DNA from: Desulfobacteraceae bacterium Eth-SRB2
Lineage (GTDB): Bacteria > Desulfobacterota > Desulfobacteria > Desulfobacterales > UBA11574
Direction: 5' to 3'
NCBI GenBank assembly: GCA_004193595.1
Contig: RPGQ01000010.1
Span: 124,519-176,756 of the forward strand
DNA length: 52,238 nt
In this document: piece after piece, positions 1 through 9,364 of the stretch
How positions within the stretch are numbered: the stretch's first letter is position 1
Layout of the letters: each line of letters begins with the position of its first letter
Program-made: the position numbers and the translations under genes
Notes under the pieces: model-generated
The model's input: only the letters and a program-made list of their open reading frames with translations
The model's database searches: none
Told to the model about the DNA's origin: nothing

Positions 1-67
1 CCTGACCGATTTTGCTTTACCCGGATACTGCCGTTAAAGAGAGAATCTGTGGTCAAACATTCCATTT

Positions 68-382
68 TTATATGGGTCCGATCTTGAATTTTATTTCTTC
101 AACCAGTTCTTTGCCCAAGGCGTGGTTGATTTGTTTTATAATATCTTTTTTAAGGAACTGAAGCTGGTGCATCCATGTGGAACTGGTAACATTGACCAGA
201 AGGAGTTTTCCTTTGAAGGCCTCTGGTCGAGCATTTTTAGCGATGCCGTCTCCCACTGCCCCGTCCCACAGACCCCAGACCTGTGCCAGATTTTCATCAA
301 AATCATTGCGGCAGGTCTTCAAGACGTTACCGATTATATTTCCGATGTGTACGGATTCTTCGAGGTTTTTTCTTTTTTTCAT
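68..382 (-). CDS. dciA: DciA-like (DUF721) protein, probable replicative helicase loader/operator
   Basis: A 104-residue protein resembling the DUF721/DciA family, the ancestral bacterial factor that helps load the replicative helicase DnaB. What supports this is the short length, the central pattern with a Trp (VWGLWDGAVG) followed by the conserved segment around LLVNVTSSTWMHQLQFLK, and the C-terminal LVEEIKFKIG strand; that LxVxxxSSxWxxQL-type core is typical of the family. No Shine-Dalgarno sequence precedes the ATG, and the candidate promoter ends only a few bases upstream, so translation may be nearly leaderless. It is divergent from hflK and stands alone. The family call is good; the role in helicase loading is inferred from family knowledge. 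Confidence 0.75.
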   Translation of the reverse strand: MKKRKNLEESVHIGNIIGNVLKTCRNDFDENLAQVWGLWDGAVGDGIAKNARPEAFKGKLLLVNVTSSTWMHQLQFLKKDIIKQINHALGKELVEEIKFKIGPI

Positions 383-391
383 AAAAAAAAC

Positions 392-419
392 ACTACAAAT
401 TTATCGGTTTTATTGTCAA
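392..419 (-). promoter_or_regulatory. Candidate sigma70 promoter for the dciA-like gene
   Basis: On the minus strand a consensus -35 TTGACA (414-419) is followed after 16 bases by TGTAGT (392-397), a four-of-six match to TATAAT. Transcription would start only a few bases before the ATG at 382, leaving almost no leader. The -35 is strong and the -10 is weak. Confidence 0.35.
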
Positions 420-575
420 GAAACAATTAACCCTTGATTTTTGCTTGACTTGAAGCCATGGGTACCTTAGATAATAAAAAGATTGAATTGTTAAATAAAA
501 AACACTTTCGCAAAAAGATCGCTTTTTTGACCTTTTTTCAAGATCGTTAAAACTAAATTTACAGGAATAAATACT

Positions 576-1619
576 ATGAATTGGGACTGGGATAAACTTA
601 AGGCAAAGCAAGAGCGCAAGGAAGGCGAGGGAGGATTCGTCCCTCCGGATATAAATAAAATTATGGAGAAATTTAAAAAGATCAAATTGCCGGGCGGTCC
701 TATTATCCTCCTTATTTTTATTTTATTATTTTTCAGCACGTCGACATTCTATACGGTGGCCGTTGATGAAGTCGGTGTTGTTCAGCGCTTTGGGAAATAT
801 GTTCGAACCACTCAACCCGGCCTTAATTTCAAATTCCCTTCAGGGATTGAAAAGGTGACTAAGGTCAAGGTTCGCCGGGTCTACAAAGAGGAATTCGGTT
901 TCCGTACCGTGCGGAGAGATGTCCAAACCCGCGCCGTATCCGGCGGTGAGAATAAAAACGTCAGTCTCATGTTGACCGGAGATTTGAATGTGGCTCTTGT
1001 GCCCTGGATTGTCCAGTACCGGATAAAGGATCCCTACAAATTTTTATTTAAAGTCCATGATAACAGAAGACTGCTTATTGATATGTCCGAGGCGGCAATG
1101 CGACTGGTGGTTGGCGACAGAAGTATCAATGAAGTCATCAGTAAGCGAGAAGAAATTGCAATTGAATCCAGGAACGTCTTGCAGGCGGAGATGGATCGGG
1201 CAGAATCCGGAATCAATATTGTAACCATTGAAATGAAGAAAACCAATGTTCCCGGACCTGTGCAGCCGTCATTTAACGAAGTGAATCAGGCAACTCAGGA
1301 AAAGGAAAAATTGATATATCAGGCCAAAGAGGATTATAACAAGGCTATTCCGGCAGCCAGGGGTGAAGCTGAAAGGACTATAAAAGCCGCTGAAGGGTAT
1401 GCTCTTGATCGGGTAAACCGGGCCAAGGGTGATGCTTCAAGATTTAAGGCATTTTATGCCGAGTATGCCAAGGCCAAGGACGTGACCAAACGGAGGCTTT
1501 ATCTGGAATCTTTAAAAGATCTTCTTCCAAAACTCGGAGACAAATATATTGTTGATGCAGATCAGAAAAATCTATTACCCTTACTTAATCTTGGAAAACA
1601 AAACGGTGCAAAGAAATGA
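576..1619 (+). CDS. hflK: HflK, SPFH-domain membrane protease modulator
   Basis: A 347-residue SPFH (stomatin/prohibitin/flotillin/HflK) protein. HflK and HflC form a large membrane complex around the FtsH protease and limit its access to membrane substrates. The N-terminus carries the Gly/Pro-rich HflK-type tail (GEGGFVPPDINKI). One hydrophobic segment at about residues 45-65 is followed by the SPFH domain (VDEVGVVQRFGKYVRTTQPG) and an Ala/Glu/Lys-rich coiled coil near 245-310. The start is supported by AGGA nine bases upstream. The stop overlaps the hflC start as ATGA, so the two are translationally coupled. Length fits the family. High confidence. Confidence 0.93.
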   Translation: MNWDWDKLKAKQERKEGEGGFVPPDINKIMEKFKKIKLPGGPIILLIFILLFFSTSTFYTVAVDEVGVVQRFGKYVRTTQPGLNFKFPSGIEKVTKVKVRRVYKEEFGFRTVRRDVQTRAVSGGENKNVSLMLTGDLNVALVPWIVQYRIKDPYKFLFKVHDNRRLLIDMSEAAMRLVVGDRSINEVISKREEIAIESRNVLQAEMDRAESGINIVTIEMKKTNVPGPVQPSFNEVNQATQEKEKLIYQAKEDYNKAIPAARGEAERTIKAAEGYALDRVNRAKGDASRFKAFYAEYAKAKDVTKRRLYLESLKDLLPKLGDKYIVDADQKNLLPLLNLGKQNGAKK

Positions 1620-2557
1620 AATCCAAAGCTATTATTTTAATTGTTGCGGTTGTTGTGATTCTCATCGGTTTTGCATCCGCATATATCGTGGATGAAACCG
1701 AACAAGTGGTTGTAACTCAGTTCGGCAAAGTTGTGGGTATAACCAAGGTGGAACCCGGTCTTTACTTTAAGGTCCCTTTTATCCAGAACACCACTTACTT
1801 TCCTAAAAATCTTTTGGAATGGGATGGTGACCCCGGCCAGATCCCCACGCTGGACAAAACCTATATCTGGGTTGACACATTTGCCAGATGGAGAATCGTG
1901 GATGCCATAAAATTCTTCCAGACGGTCAACAATACCGTCAGAGCCCAGGGAAGGCTGGATGATATCATCGATCCGGCTGTTCGAAATTTGATAACTGAAA
2001 ACAAACTCATCGAAACCGTTCGAAAGTCGAATCGGGAGCTGGATACCTATGAAATCGGACTTGAAGATATAAAAGAAAGAGTCTCCTACAAGATTAAAAC
2101 CGGCAGGGAAGAAATCAGCAACAAGATAATGAAACAGGCCCAGCCCAAACTAGAAAAATTCGGGATTGAGATTGTCGATGTGAAGATAAAACGAATAAAT
2201 TATGTGGAAGAGGTCAGGAACTCGGTGTATAGCCGCATGATTGCAGAGCGGAAACAAATCGCAGAAAAATTCAGATCCGAAGGCCAAGGTGAAGCCCGAA
2301 AGATATTGGGCGAAAAAGAAAGAGATTTGAAGAAAATTACTTCCGAGGCTTACAGAAAAGCTCAGATAATAAAAGGTAAGGCCGATGGCGAATCAACAAA
2401 ATTATATGCTGAAGCCTTTGGCCTGGATTCAGAATTTTATTCATTCACGAAAACACTTGAAATATACAATGAGGCTCTTGATAAAGAGACTTCATTGGTG
2501 CTTTCAACCGACTCGGATTTGTTTAAATATTTAAAAAGATATTCTGATAAACCGTAA
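1616..2557 (+). CDS. hflC: HflC, SPFH-domain membrane protease modulator
   Basis: A 313-residue partner of HflK. It has an N-terminal signal-anchor at about residues 4-23, an SPFH domain beginning VVVTQFGKVVG, and the family's signature coiled-coil entry around RMIAERKQIAEKFRSEGQGE. The C-terminus (YSFTKTLEIYNEAL) is typical of HflC. It overlaps hflK by four bases and is closed by a strong hairpin terminator, so hflKC is a two-gene operon. Most of the protein would lie on the periplasmic side. No anomalies seen. Confidence 0.93.
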   Translation: MKSKAIILIVAVVVILIGFASAYIVDETEQVVVTQFGKVVGITKVEPGLYFKVPFIQNTTYFPKNLLEWDGDPGQIPTLDKTYIWVDTFARWRIVDAIKFFQTVNNTVRAQGRLDDIIDPAVRNLITENKLIETVRKSNRELDTYEIGLEDIKERVSYKIKTGREEISNKIMKQAQPKLEKFGIEIVDVKIKRINYVEEVRNSVYSRMIAERKQIAEKFRSEGQGEARKILGEKERDLKKITSEAYRKAQIIKGKADGESTKLYAEAFGLDSEFYSFTKTLEIYNEALDKETSLVLSTDSDLFKYLKRYSDKP

Positions 2558-2562
2558 AATAA

Positions 2563-2629
2563 AAAAAAGCACCAAAATTTTTAAAGAGCGACTCATTTTT
2601 GTTTGAGTTTGCCAATTGGTGCTTTTTTT
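2563..2629. terminator. Bidirectional terminator between hflC (+) and the bS22-like gene (-)
   Basis: Arms AAAAAAAGCACCAA (from about 2563) and TTGGTGCTTTTTTT (2616-2629) pair, with a smaller ACTCA/TGAGT hairpin nested inside. A T-run follows the stem on both strands. It lies 5 bases after the hflC stop and about 30 bases after the end of the minus-strand small gene, so it can serve both. Confidence 0.75.
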
Positions 2630-2660
2630 CACTTACATAAAAACGTTCCGGTCATAAATT

Positions 2661-2759
2661 TTATCTACCCTTCTTTCTCTGATGACGGGTACGGGCCAAA
2701 AGCTTTCTGTGTTTATGCTTTCTCATTTTTTTTCTTCGTTTTTTTACAACACTACCCAA
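2661..2759 (-). CDS. Small basic bS22-like / AURKAIP1-COX24 domain ribosomal protein
   Basis: A 32-residue, very basic peptide beginning MGSVVKKRRKKMRKHKHRKL and ending ARTRHQRKKGR. The GSVxKKRRKKMxKHKxRKLxxRTRxxR pattern is that of the AURKAIP1/COX24 family, which includes mycobacterial ribosomal protein bS22 and mitochondrial mS38. The start is a TTG placed seven bases after GGAGG within GGAGGTGATC, an almost perfect match to the anti-Shine-Dalgarno end of 16S rRNA, which argues strongly for expression. It is convergent with hflC and shares its terminator. Genes this short are usually missed. A ribosomal role is inferred from the family. Confidence 0.8.
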   Translation of the reverse strand: MGSVVKKRRKKMRKHKHRKLLARTRHQRKKGR

Positions 2760-2859
2760 CAGATCACCTCCAATCATTATTTTGATTTAAAATTAAGTCT
2801 AAATTCTTACATAATATATAACTATATGTCCACATTTATTTTACTCAAGATCGGATTCC

Positions 2860-3402
2860 ATGGAGAAACTTGAAAAATTCAGCGCCGAGCAGATTGGAAT
2901 CGTTGACAATTGTGTTGCAATGGCTGAAGAACTTGCCAGCAATTTCTATAAGATGTCTGCCAGTCAATGGTCCGCATCCTGCAAATACGATATCAAAACA
3001 ATGGTTGATCTTTGCCCTGAAGAGACAATTTTTGGCCCTTTTGCGCAAATCATCCGATATCAAGGACAGCGTAAAGATTCCTCTCTGGGTTCTTCAACCT
3101 ATGATTTTTACAAAATATGTCTTCAAGACCACACCATCCTTTCAGTTCTGGACAAAACACCCGGCATGGAACTTTACCCTTTTATGCTCTACATTGTACT
3201 GCATGAATTAATTCATATTATAAGATTTAGCAAATTTCTTCAGAACTTCGATGCCTCACATGAAGAAATCACGGCGGAAGAGATACGAGTTCATGAAATA
3301 ACCCGTCAAATTTTAAGTAACATCCGAATTTCCGGACTTAAACAAGTGCTTAAATTTTATGATAACTGGCGAATCCCATTTGATGATTTGCGAAATTTAT
3401 AA
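2860..3402 (+). CDS. Unknown protein with a HEXXH metalloprotease-like motif
   Basis: A 180-residue protein of no family I can name. Residues 115-119 read HELIH within MLYIVLHELIHIIRF, the zincin-type HEXXH helix. An acidic stretch follows (ASHEEITAEEIRVHE, about residues 133-148) that could supply a third zinc ligand such as the downstream Glu. There is no signal peptide and no membrane segment, so it should be cytoplasmic. It may be a zinc protease or only a zinc-binding relative; the motif is seen, the activity is inferred. It sits alone between hflC and the FmdB-like gene, which has its own promoter. Confidence 0.7.
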   Translation: MEKLEKFSAEQIGIVDNCVAMAEELASNFYKMSASQWSASCKYDIKTMVDLCPEETIFGPFAQIIRYQGQRKDSSLGSSTYDFYKICLQDHTILSVLDKTPGMELYPFMLYIVLHELIHIIRFSKFLQNFDASHEEITAEEIRVHEITRQILSNIRISGLKQVLKFYDNWRIPFDDLRNL

Positions 3403-3425
3403 TAAATAAAAATACAGGTTACACC

Positions 3426-3453
3426 TTGACAACGCAAAATCATTGAATATATT
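3426..3453 (+). promoter_or_regulatory. Candidate sigma70 promoter for the FmdB-like gene
   Basis: TTGACA (3426-3431), 16 bases, then TATATT (3448-3453): a full -35 consensus and a five-of-six -10. It precedes the FmdB-like start by about 80 bases. Confidence 0.55.
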
Positions 3454-3533
3454 AGGTCAGATTTGTTTTATATAACAAAAAAAATGTGAGATTTTTTGTT
3501 AGCTATTTTTTATGAAGCAGGAGGATTTTAAAA

Positions 3534-3827
3534 ATGCCCATCTATGAATATGAATGTTCAAAATGCGGCAGGATTGATGAGGTGATTCAAAAGTTTTCCG
3601 ATAAACCGCTTACAAAATGCAAGTACTGTTCGGGAAAACTTCATAAGCTTATTTCCCACAGCAGCTTCCATCTCAAAGGCACCGGATGGTATGTAACCGA
3701 CTATGCAAACACGTCCCGAAACTCTGCCATATCTCCCAGTAAAACGGGGAAGGAAACAAAATCCGTCACAGACAAATCAGAAAATAAACCCAAAGAATCC
3801 AACAAAACCGCCGATAAAACCAGCTGA
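3534..3827 (+). CDS. FmdB/CxxC_CxxC_SSSS-type zinc ribbon protein
   Basis: A 97-residue protein with the FmdB-type N-terminal zinc ribbon: MPIYEYECSKCG, with cysteines at residues 8, 11, 29 and 32 (CSKC...CKYC). The Ser/Lys/Thr-rich tail from about residue 60 looks disordered. The start is set by CAGGAGG nine bases upstream. Family members are widespread and commonly called putative regulatory proteins, but the true function is not settled. It lies 97 bases before groES in the same direction; a separate promoter for groES is not obvious, so it could be co-transcribed with the chaperonins. Confidence 0.85.
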   Translation: MPIYEYECSKCGRIDEVIQKFSDKPLTKCKYCSGKLHKLISHSSFHLKGTGWYVTDYANTSRNSAISPSKTGKETKSVTDKSENKPKESNKTADKTS

Positions 3828-3924
3828 ATTCGTTAAACGTACCGATTTGTTTTTTTGTGAACCTTAACCTATTTAAAAGAAAAGGTTATAAACTATATGT
3901 TTAAAAAAAAGGAGAATTTGAAAA

Positions 3925-5900
<1,976 letters not shown>

Positions 5901-5940
5901 CCCTATGTAATTGACGATTGATAACAAAAAGATTGTTTTA

Positions 5941-5978
5941 AAAAGCCCTTATGCTAGGTATAGCATAAGGGCTTTTTT
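5941..5978 (+). terminator. Rho-independent terminator of groESL
   Basis: A perfect 16-bp stem (5941-5956 with 5961-5976) around the tetraloop GGTA, the right arm running into a T-run. It lies 40 bases after the groEL stop. The stem also begins with an A-run, so it could work in both directions. Confidence 0.92.
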
Positions 5979-6069
5979 ATTGAAAAGCTTGACAAATCAC
6001 CCATGGACGGGTTATAAAATTGGCTGAAAAAATGGTTGGTTAAACAACGGATTAAAATTGGAGAATCTG

Positions 6070-7110
6070 ATGTATTGCAACAGAAAATTCCAGATGATTA
6101 TTTGTCTGTCTATTTTGGCCGCAATGGTTTTTTTCCCGGTTTATATGTTTGCACAGGAAAACAAGGAAATTGTGGAACATGAAGCAGGTTTTTACTATAC
6201 CGTTCAGAAAGGAGATACTCTATGGGATCTTTCAGATCAGTTCTTTGATTCATCGTGGCTATGGCCTGATTTATGGAGCGAGAACAATCAAATCTCCAAT
6301 CCCCACTGGATTTATCCCGGCGAGCGTATCCGTATCTTTCATCAAAAGGGGGCCGAACGCTTAGTCGGAAAAACCGTGGTAAAGCCCCGGGCTCTCAAAA
6401 AAGAACCCAAAAAAGAACCGCGGTATTATTATTATTATTATTCCCCTATTGACAGAATTGGATTTATCAGGAAAGCCCCTGTCATTTCCTCAGGTGCCAT
6501 CTTTAAAGTGAAAGATGATAAAGAAATGATCAGCGAGGGGGATCTGGTTTTTATCCGGAAAAAAGGGGATATGAACCTTATGGTGCGAAATAAATATATC
6601 GTATATAGAACCTCAACGCCTATCATTGACAAAAAAACAAAAGCACTCATCGGAACTCAGCACTATCTGACCGGTATTGTTGAAATTACAAAAATTGAAC
6701 CCCGTTTCGCCGTAGCCAGGGTTGTTCAATCTTTCCGTACCATTGAAGTGGGCAACCTTTTAATGCCATACAAAAGGCGGTCACCCAGAATTGAGCTCAC
6801 CCAAAGCAAAAAAGGATTAAACGGGGAACTCATGATATCCGAGGAGCATGGCAATAACATTGGAGACAGCGACATTGCGTTCATTGATAAGGGTAGTAAA
6901 GACGATGTGAAACTCGGACAACAGTACAGTATATACTATCAAGAGAAGCAACGGCTCCATACGGAGACCAAAGAAGATGTTCTCCTCACAAAAATTGTTT
7001 ACGGCACGCTCCTTGTCCTTCATACCGAACAGACCACATCAACGGTTCTCATAACCCGATCAGACAAGAGTATTAATCCGGGAGCCAAAATTTGTAGCCC
7101 CATTGAGTAG
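6070..7110 (+). CDS. Exported LysM-domain protein
   Basis: A 346-residue protein with a signal peptide (basic start, hydrophobic core IICLSILAAMVFFPVYMFA, about residues 9-28) and one LysM peptidoglycan-binding domain (YTVQKGDTLWDLSDQFF, then WLWPDLWSENNQISNPHWIYPGERI in pieces, about residues 43-93). The rest, about 95-346, is beta-rich and has no domain I can name. A run of six Tyr codons falls near residue 120. The ATG at 6070 is preferred over an in-frame TTG at 6058 because GGAG precedes it by six bases. Such proteins anchor to or sense the cell wall; the exact role is unknown. Confidence 0.85.
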   Translation: MYCNRKFQMIICLSILAAMVFFPVYMFAQENKEIVEHEAGFYYTVQKGDTLWDLSDQFFDSSWLWPDLWSENNQISNPHWIYPGERIRIFHQKGAERLVGKTVVKPRALKKEPKKEPRYYYYYYSPIDRIGFIRKAPVISSGAIFKVKDDKEMISEGDLVFIRKKGDMNLMVRNKYIVYRTSTPIIDKKTKALIGTQHYLTGIVEITKIEPRFAVARVVQSFRTIEVGNLLMPYKRRSPRIELTQSKKGLNGELMISEEHGNNIGDSDIAFIDKGSKDDVKLGQQYSIYYQEKQRLHTETKEDVLLTKIVYGTLLVLHTEQTTSTVLITRSDKSINPGAKICSPIE

Positions 7111-7245
7111 GGTTTGTTATGGTTTATGAGCAATTTGGGTTAGGGCCTCGAAAAATAATAAATTACCAAAGCTTACGCCCAATTCGAGCCAAAAGACAAG
7201 TAAGATGGGGCAATTTATTTTTTCCGAGTTAGAAAGGAGGACTGT

Positions 7246-7797
7246 GTGATAAAGCTGGGAAGATTGTTAATATTTTTAATGCTGGTGTCACTTCCCCTGT
7301 CGGCTTCCGCCGAATTTTACAGATATGTCGATGAAAAAGGAAACGTCCATTACACAGACGATTTAAGCACGGTCCCTAAAAGTCAGCAGACCGATATTTA
7401 TGAATATAGCGAATCTCAAAATGATACGGATAACAATCAAAAGGATGAGCAAAACAGTTTGAAGTCACAGCCTTCCTTTGAGGAGAAACAAGCCCGGGAT
7501 CAAGATGAAGCAACTGAACTTGCTAAAATAAAAAAAGGTCTTGATCGAAAAAAGGAGGAATTGAAAAAAGAATACCAAGCGTTGATCCAGGAAAAAGAAC
7601 AGATTGCAAAAGACAAAAAGAAAATAAGAAACAGAACAGCGGCAAAAAAACATAATAAAATCATATCGAAATTTAATGAGAAAGTAGAGGATTACGAAGC
7701 AAGCAAAAAGATATTCAACGCTGAAGTTAAAAAATACAATTCCAGGGTTAAAAAAGATTTTTTAGAGAGCTTAGAGGCTTCACCCCAATCGGAATAA
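7246..7797 (+). CDS. Exported DUF4124-domain protein with a charged coiled coil
   Basis: A 183-residue protein. It has a signal peptide (LGRLLIFLMLVSLPLSASA) and then a DUF4124 domain (EFYRYVDEKGNVHYTDDLS, about residues 23-41), a small beta module of envelope proteins. A Lys/Glu-rich coiled coil fills about residues 80-180. The GTG start at 7246 is fixed by AAAGGAGG five bases upstream. It probably works in the periplasm, but no function is established for the family. It follows the LysM gene by 135 bases in the same direction. Confidence 0.82.
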   Translation: MIKLGRLLIFLMLVSLPLSASAEFYRYVDEKGNVHYTDDLSTVPKSQQTDIYEYSESQNDTDNNQKDEQNSLKSQPSFEEKQARDQDEATELAKIKKGLDRKKEELKKEYQALIQEKEQIAKDKKKIRNRTAAKKHNKIISKFNEKVEDYEASKKIFNAEVKKYNSRVKKDFLESLEASPQSE

Positions 7798-7899
7798 TAG
7801 TTCCATTCTTCCATTCCCATGGCACAAGCAGGATGCCGTTAAAAAAAACGTGTGATTTTGATCCCGATTATAGTGGGGTAGGATTACCGAGACGTTTAA

Positions 7900-8907
7900 T
7901 TAGTTCCCTTTGATTTCTTCCTTTAACATGCAGCATGCAACTCTGTATTCCGGCGTGCCGTTGGTGTTATAGCTCAGATTGCCGGGCTGAATGAGTTTGT
8001 TCATTACACATCCTTCCGGGATGTTAAGATTGAAAAGGTCGCTTTCGTTTATCTTCGGGGTGTCCAGAAGTCGGTTGCCTTTAAAAACCTTGCTGTGCAA
8101 AGGAAAATCCTCACACAGGGGGCATTGATACACCCTGCCGTTTGGGAATATAAAATAGTTTTCCGCAACCTTTGCGGCACATTCAAAGGGTTCGTCCGGA
8201 CTTAAAAATACTTTTGGATAGGTAACGGTTATCCCGAGATCAGCGATCTTTTGGGCTGCATCAGGGATAATTTCCAACCAGTCCTTTCGAGAAATCTGAA
8301 GTTTTTCCCGGCTCTTTTCTGCGGATTTCCCCCGGATACCGATGACCTGTATGAAAAAACGGTCAACGCCCAGATCCTTCAAAAGCGGTGCAATCCTATC
8401 GAGTTCGTGTAAATTCATTTGACTTACGGTGTAGATCAGGCTGGTGTTAAAACCTTTTAGAATCGCTTTTTTGATGCCGGCGATACAGTTGTCGTAGCAT
8501 CCCTTTCCCCGGATCATATCGTTTGTTTCTCGAGTCACGCCATCCAGGCTGAAACTGAAATAATCAACCATATCAGGATCGACTTTGGAGAGAATGTCAT
8601 GAAACAAGTATCCGTTTGTATCTACCGTTATGGAGTTGTATCCCATTGCTTTTGCTTTTTTTATGGCAAGTGACAGATCAGGGTGGAGCGTGGGCTCCCC
8701 GCCTAAGAATATGACATTGGCATTTTTGTTTTTTGAAGCAAACACCTTAAGCCATGCTTCAATGGTCTCAAGGGGAAGCGTGTTTTCTCCGTGCTGTTTT
8801 TTATTTATATAGCAGTGTTTGCATTTGAGATTGCAATTCGTCAGGATATGAAAAAAAACATTGGTGGCATTTTTAGAAAAGGCAACGGTTTTTTTCATTT
8901 TTGTCAT
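7900..8907 (-). CDS. Radical SAM protein with a SPASM-like C-terminus
   Basis: A 335-residue radical SAM enzyme. The [4Fe-4S]-SAM motif CNLKCKHC (Cys 25, 29, 32) is followed by the usual GGEPTLHP and DTNGYL elements of the barrel. The C-terminal third carries further cysteines (FECAAK, YQCPLCEDF, ACCMLKEE), consistent with a SPASM-type auxiliary cluster region. Family members mature peptides or modify proteins, but no precursor peptide gene is visible next to it, so the substrate cannot be named. AGGAG lies nine bases before the first ATG; the ATG at codon 4 is an alternative start. It is a single gene downstream of purF on the minus strand. Confidence 0.88.
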   Translation of the reverse strand: MTKMKKTVAFSKNATNVFFHILTNCNLKCKHCYINKKQHGENTLPLETIEAWLKVFASKNKNANVIFLGGEPTLHPDLSLAIKKAKAMGYNSITVDTNGYLFHDILSKVDPDMVDYFSFSLDGVTRETNDMIRGKGCYDNCIAGIKKAILKGFNTSLIYTVSQMNLHELDRIAPLLKDLGVDRFFIQVIGIRGKSAEKSREKLQISRKDWLEIIPDAAQKIADLGITVTYPKVFLSPDEPFECAAKVAENYFIFPNGRVYQCPLCEDFPLHSKVFKGNRLLDTPKINESDLFNLNIPEGCVMNKLIQPGNLSYNTNGTPEYRVACCMLKEEIKGN

Positions 8908-8966
8908 ACCTCTTAGCTCCTAAGTTTTAAATGTTGTGCTTTTTATAGCAAAAAAAGTGTGATTAC

Positions 8967-9033
8967 ACCACGAAGAACACGAAGAGCACGAAGATTATAT
9001 TTTTTTCTTCTTTTCCTTCGTGATCTTCGTGGT
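8967..9033. repeat. Inverted ACCACGAAGA repeat (intergenic hairpin)
   Basis: Left arm 8967-8985 (ACCACGAAGAACACGAAGA) and right arm 9015-9033 are complementary apart from two positions, with extra direct copies of CACGAAGA after the left arm. It looks like a dispersed intergenic repeat and not a terminator. Confidence 0.6.
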
Positions 9034-9120
9034 AAAAAATCTGTTTTTTTGGGTATCTGCCTGTCCACCGACATGAGATTGACAGGAGGGCGGGCTTGAC
9101 CGGGTTTGCCCGGATATTTC

Positions 9121-9220
9121 ACGAGCGCGAGGCATTCATTTGCAAGGCACTCAAGGGTGCAGCCGTAGTAGACTACTGCAAACCCTTGATAACGCTGCAA
9201 ATGGGTGCCTCGCACTCGCC
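9121..9220. repeat. About 100-bp imperfect palindrome, REP-like intergenic element
   Basis: The left half (GCGAGGCA, CATTTGCA, TCAAGGGT, GCAG in order) recurs inverted in the right half (CTGC, ACCCTTGA, TGCAAATG, TGCCTCGC), with short mismatched spacers and a centre at GTAGTAGACTAC. The whole unit can fold into one long cruciform or hairpin. It lies between purF and the radical SAM gene and carries no ORF. The gap 8908-9364 holds only this and the ACCACGAAGA repeat. Confidence 0.7.
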
Positions 9221-9364
9221 CGAAGGGTGAAAATTATTGAGAAATTAAACAAGAAAACTCTTAGTACAAACTGTCAAATTAAAACTATCACAAAAATTGT
9301 AAATAACGAACGATTTTAATTAAAAATAAAAAGACCTCTTGAAAATTTTCATGAAATATTCGGA

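Noticed and set aside
3828..3924. CIRCE/HrcA operator upstream of groES
   Set aside because: No TTAGCACTC-N9-GAGTGCTAA found; only a weak AACCTT/AAGGTT pair is present.
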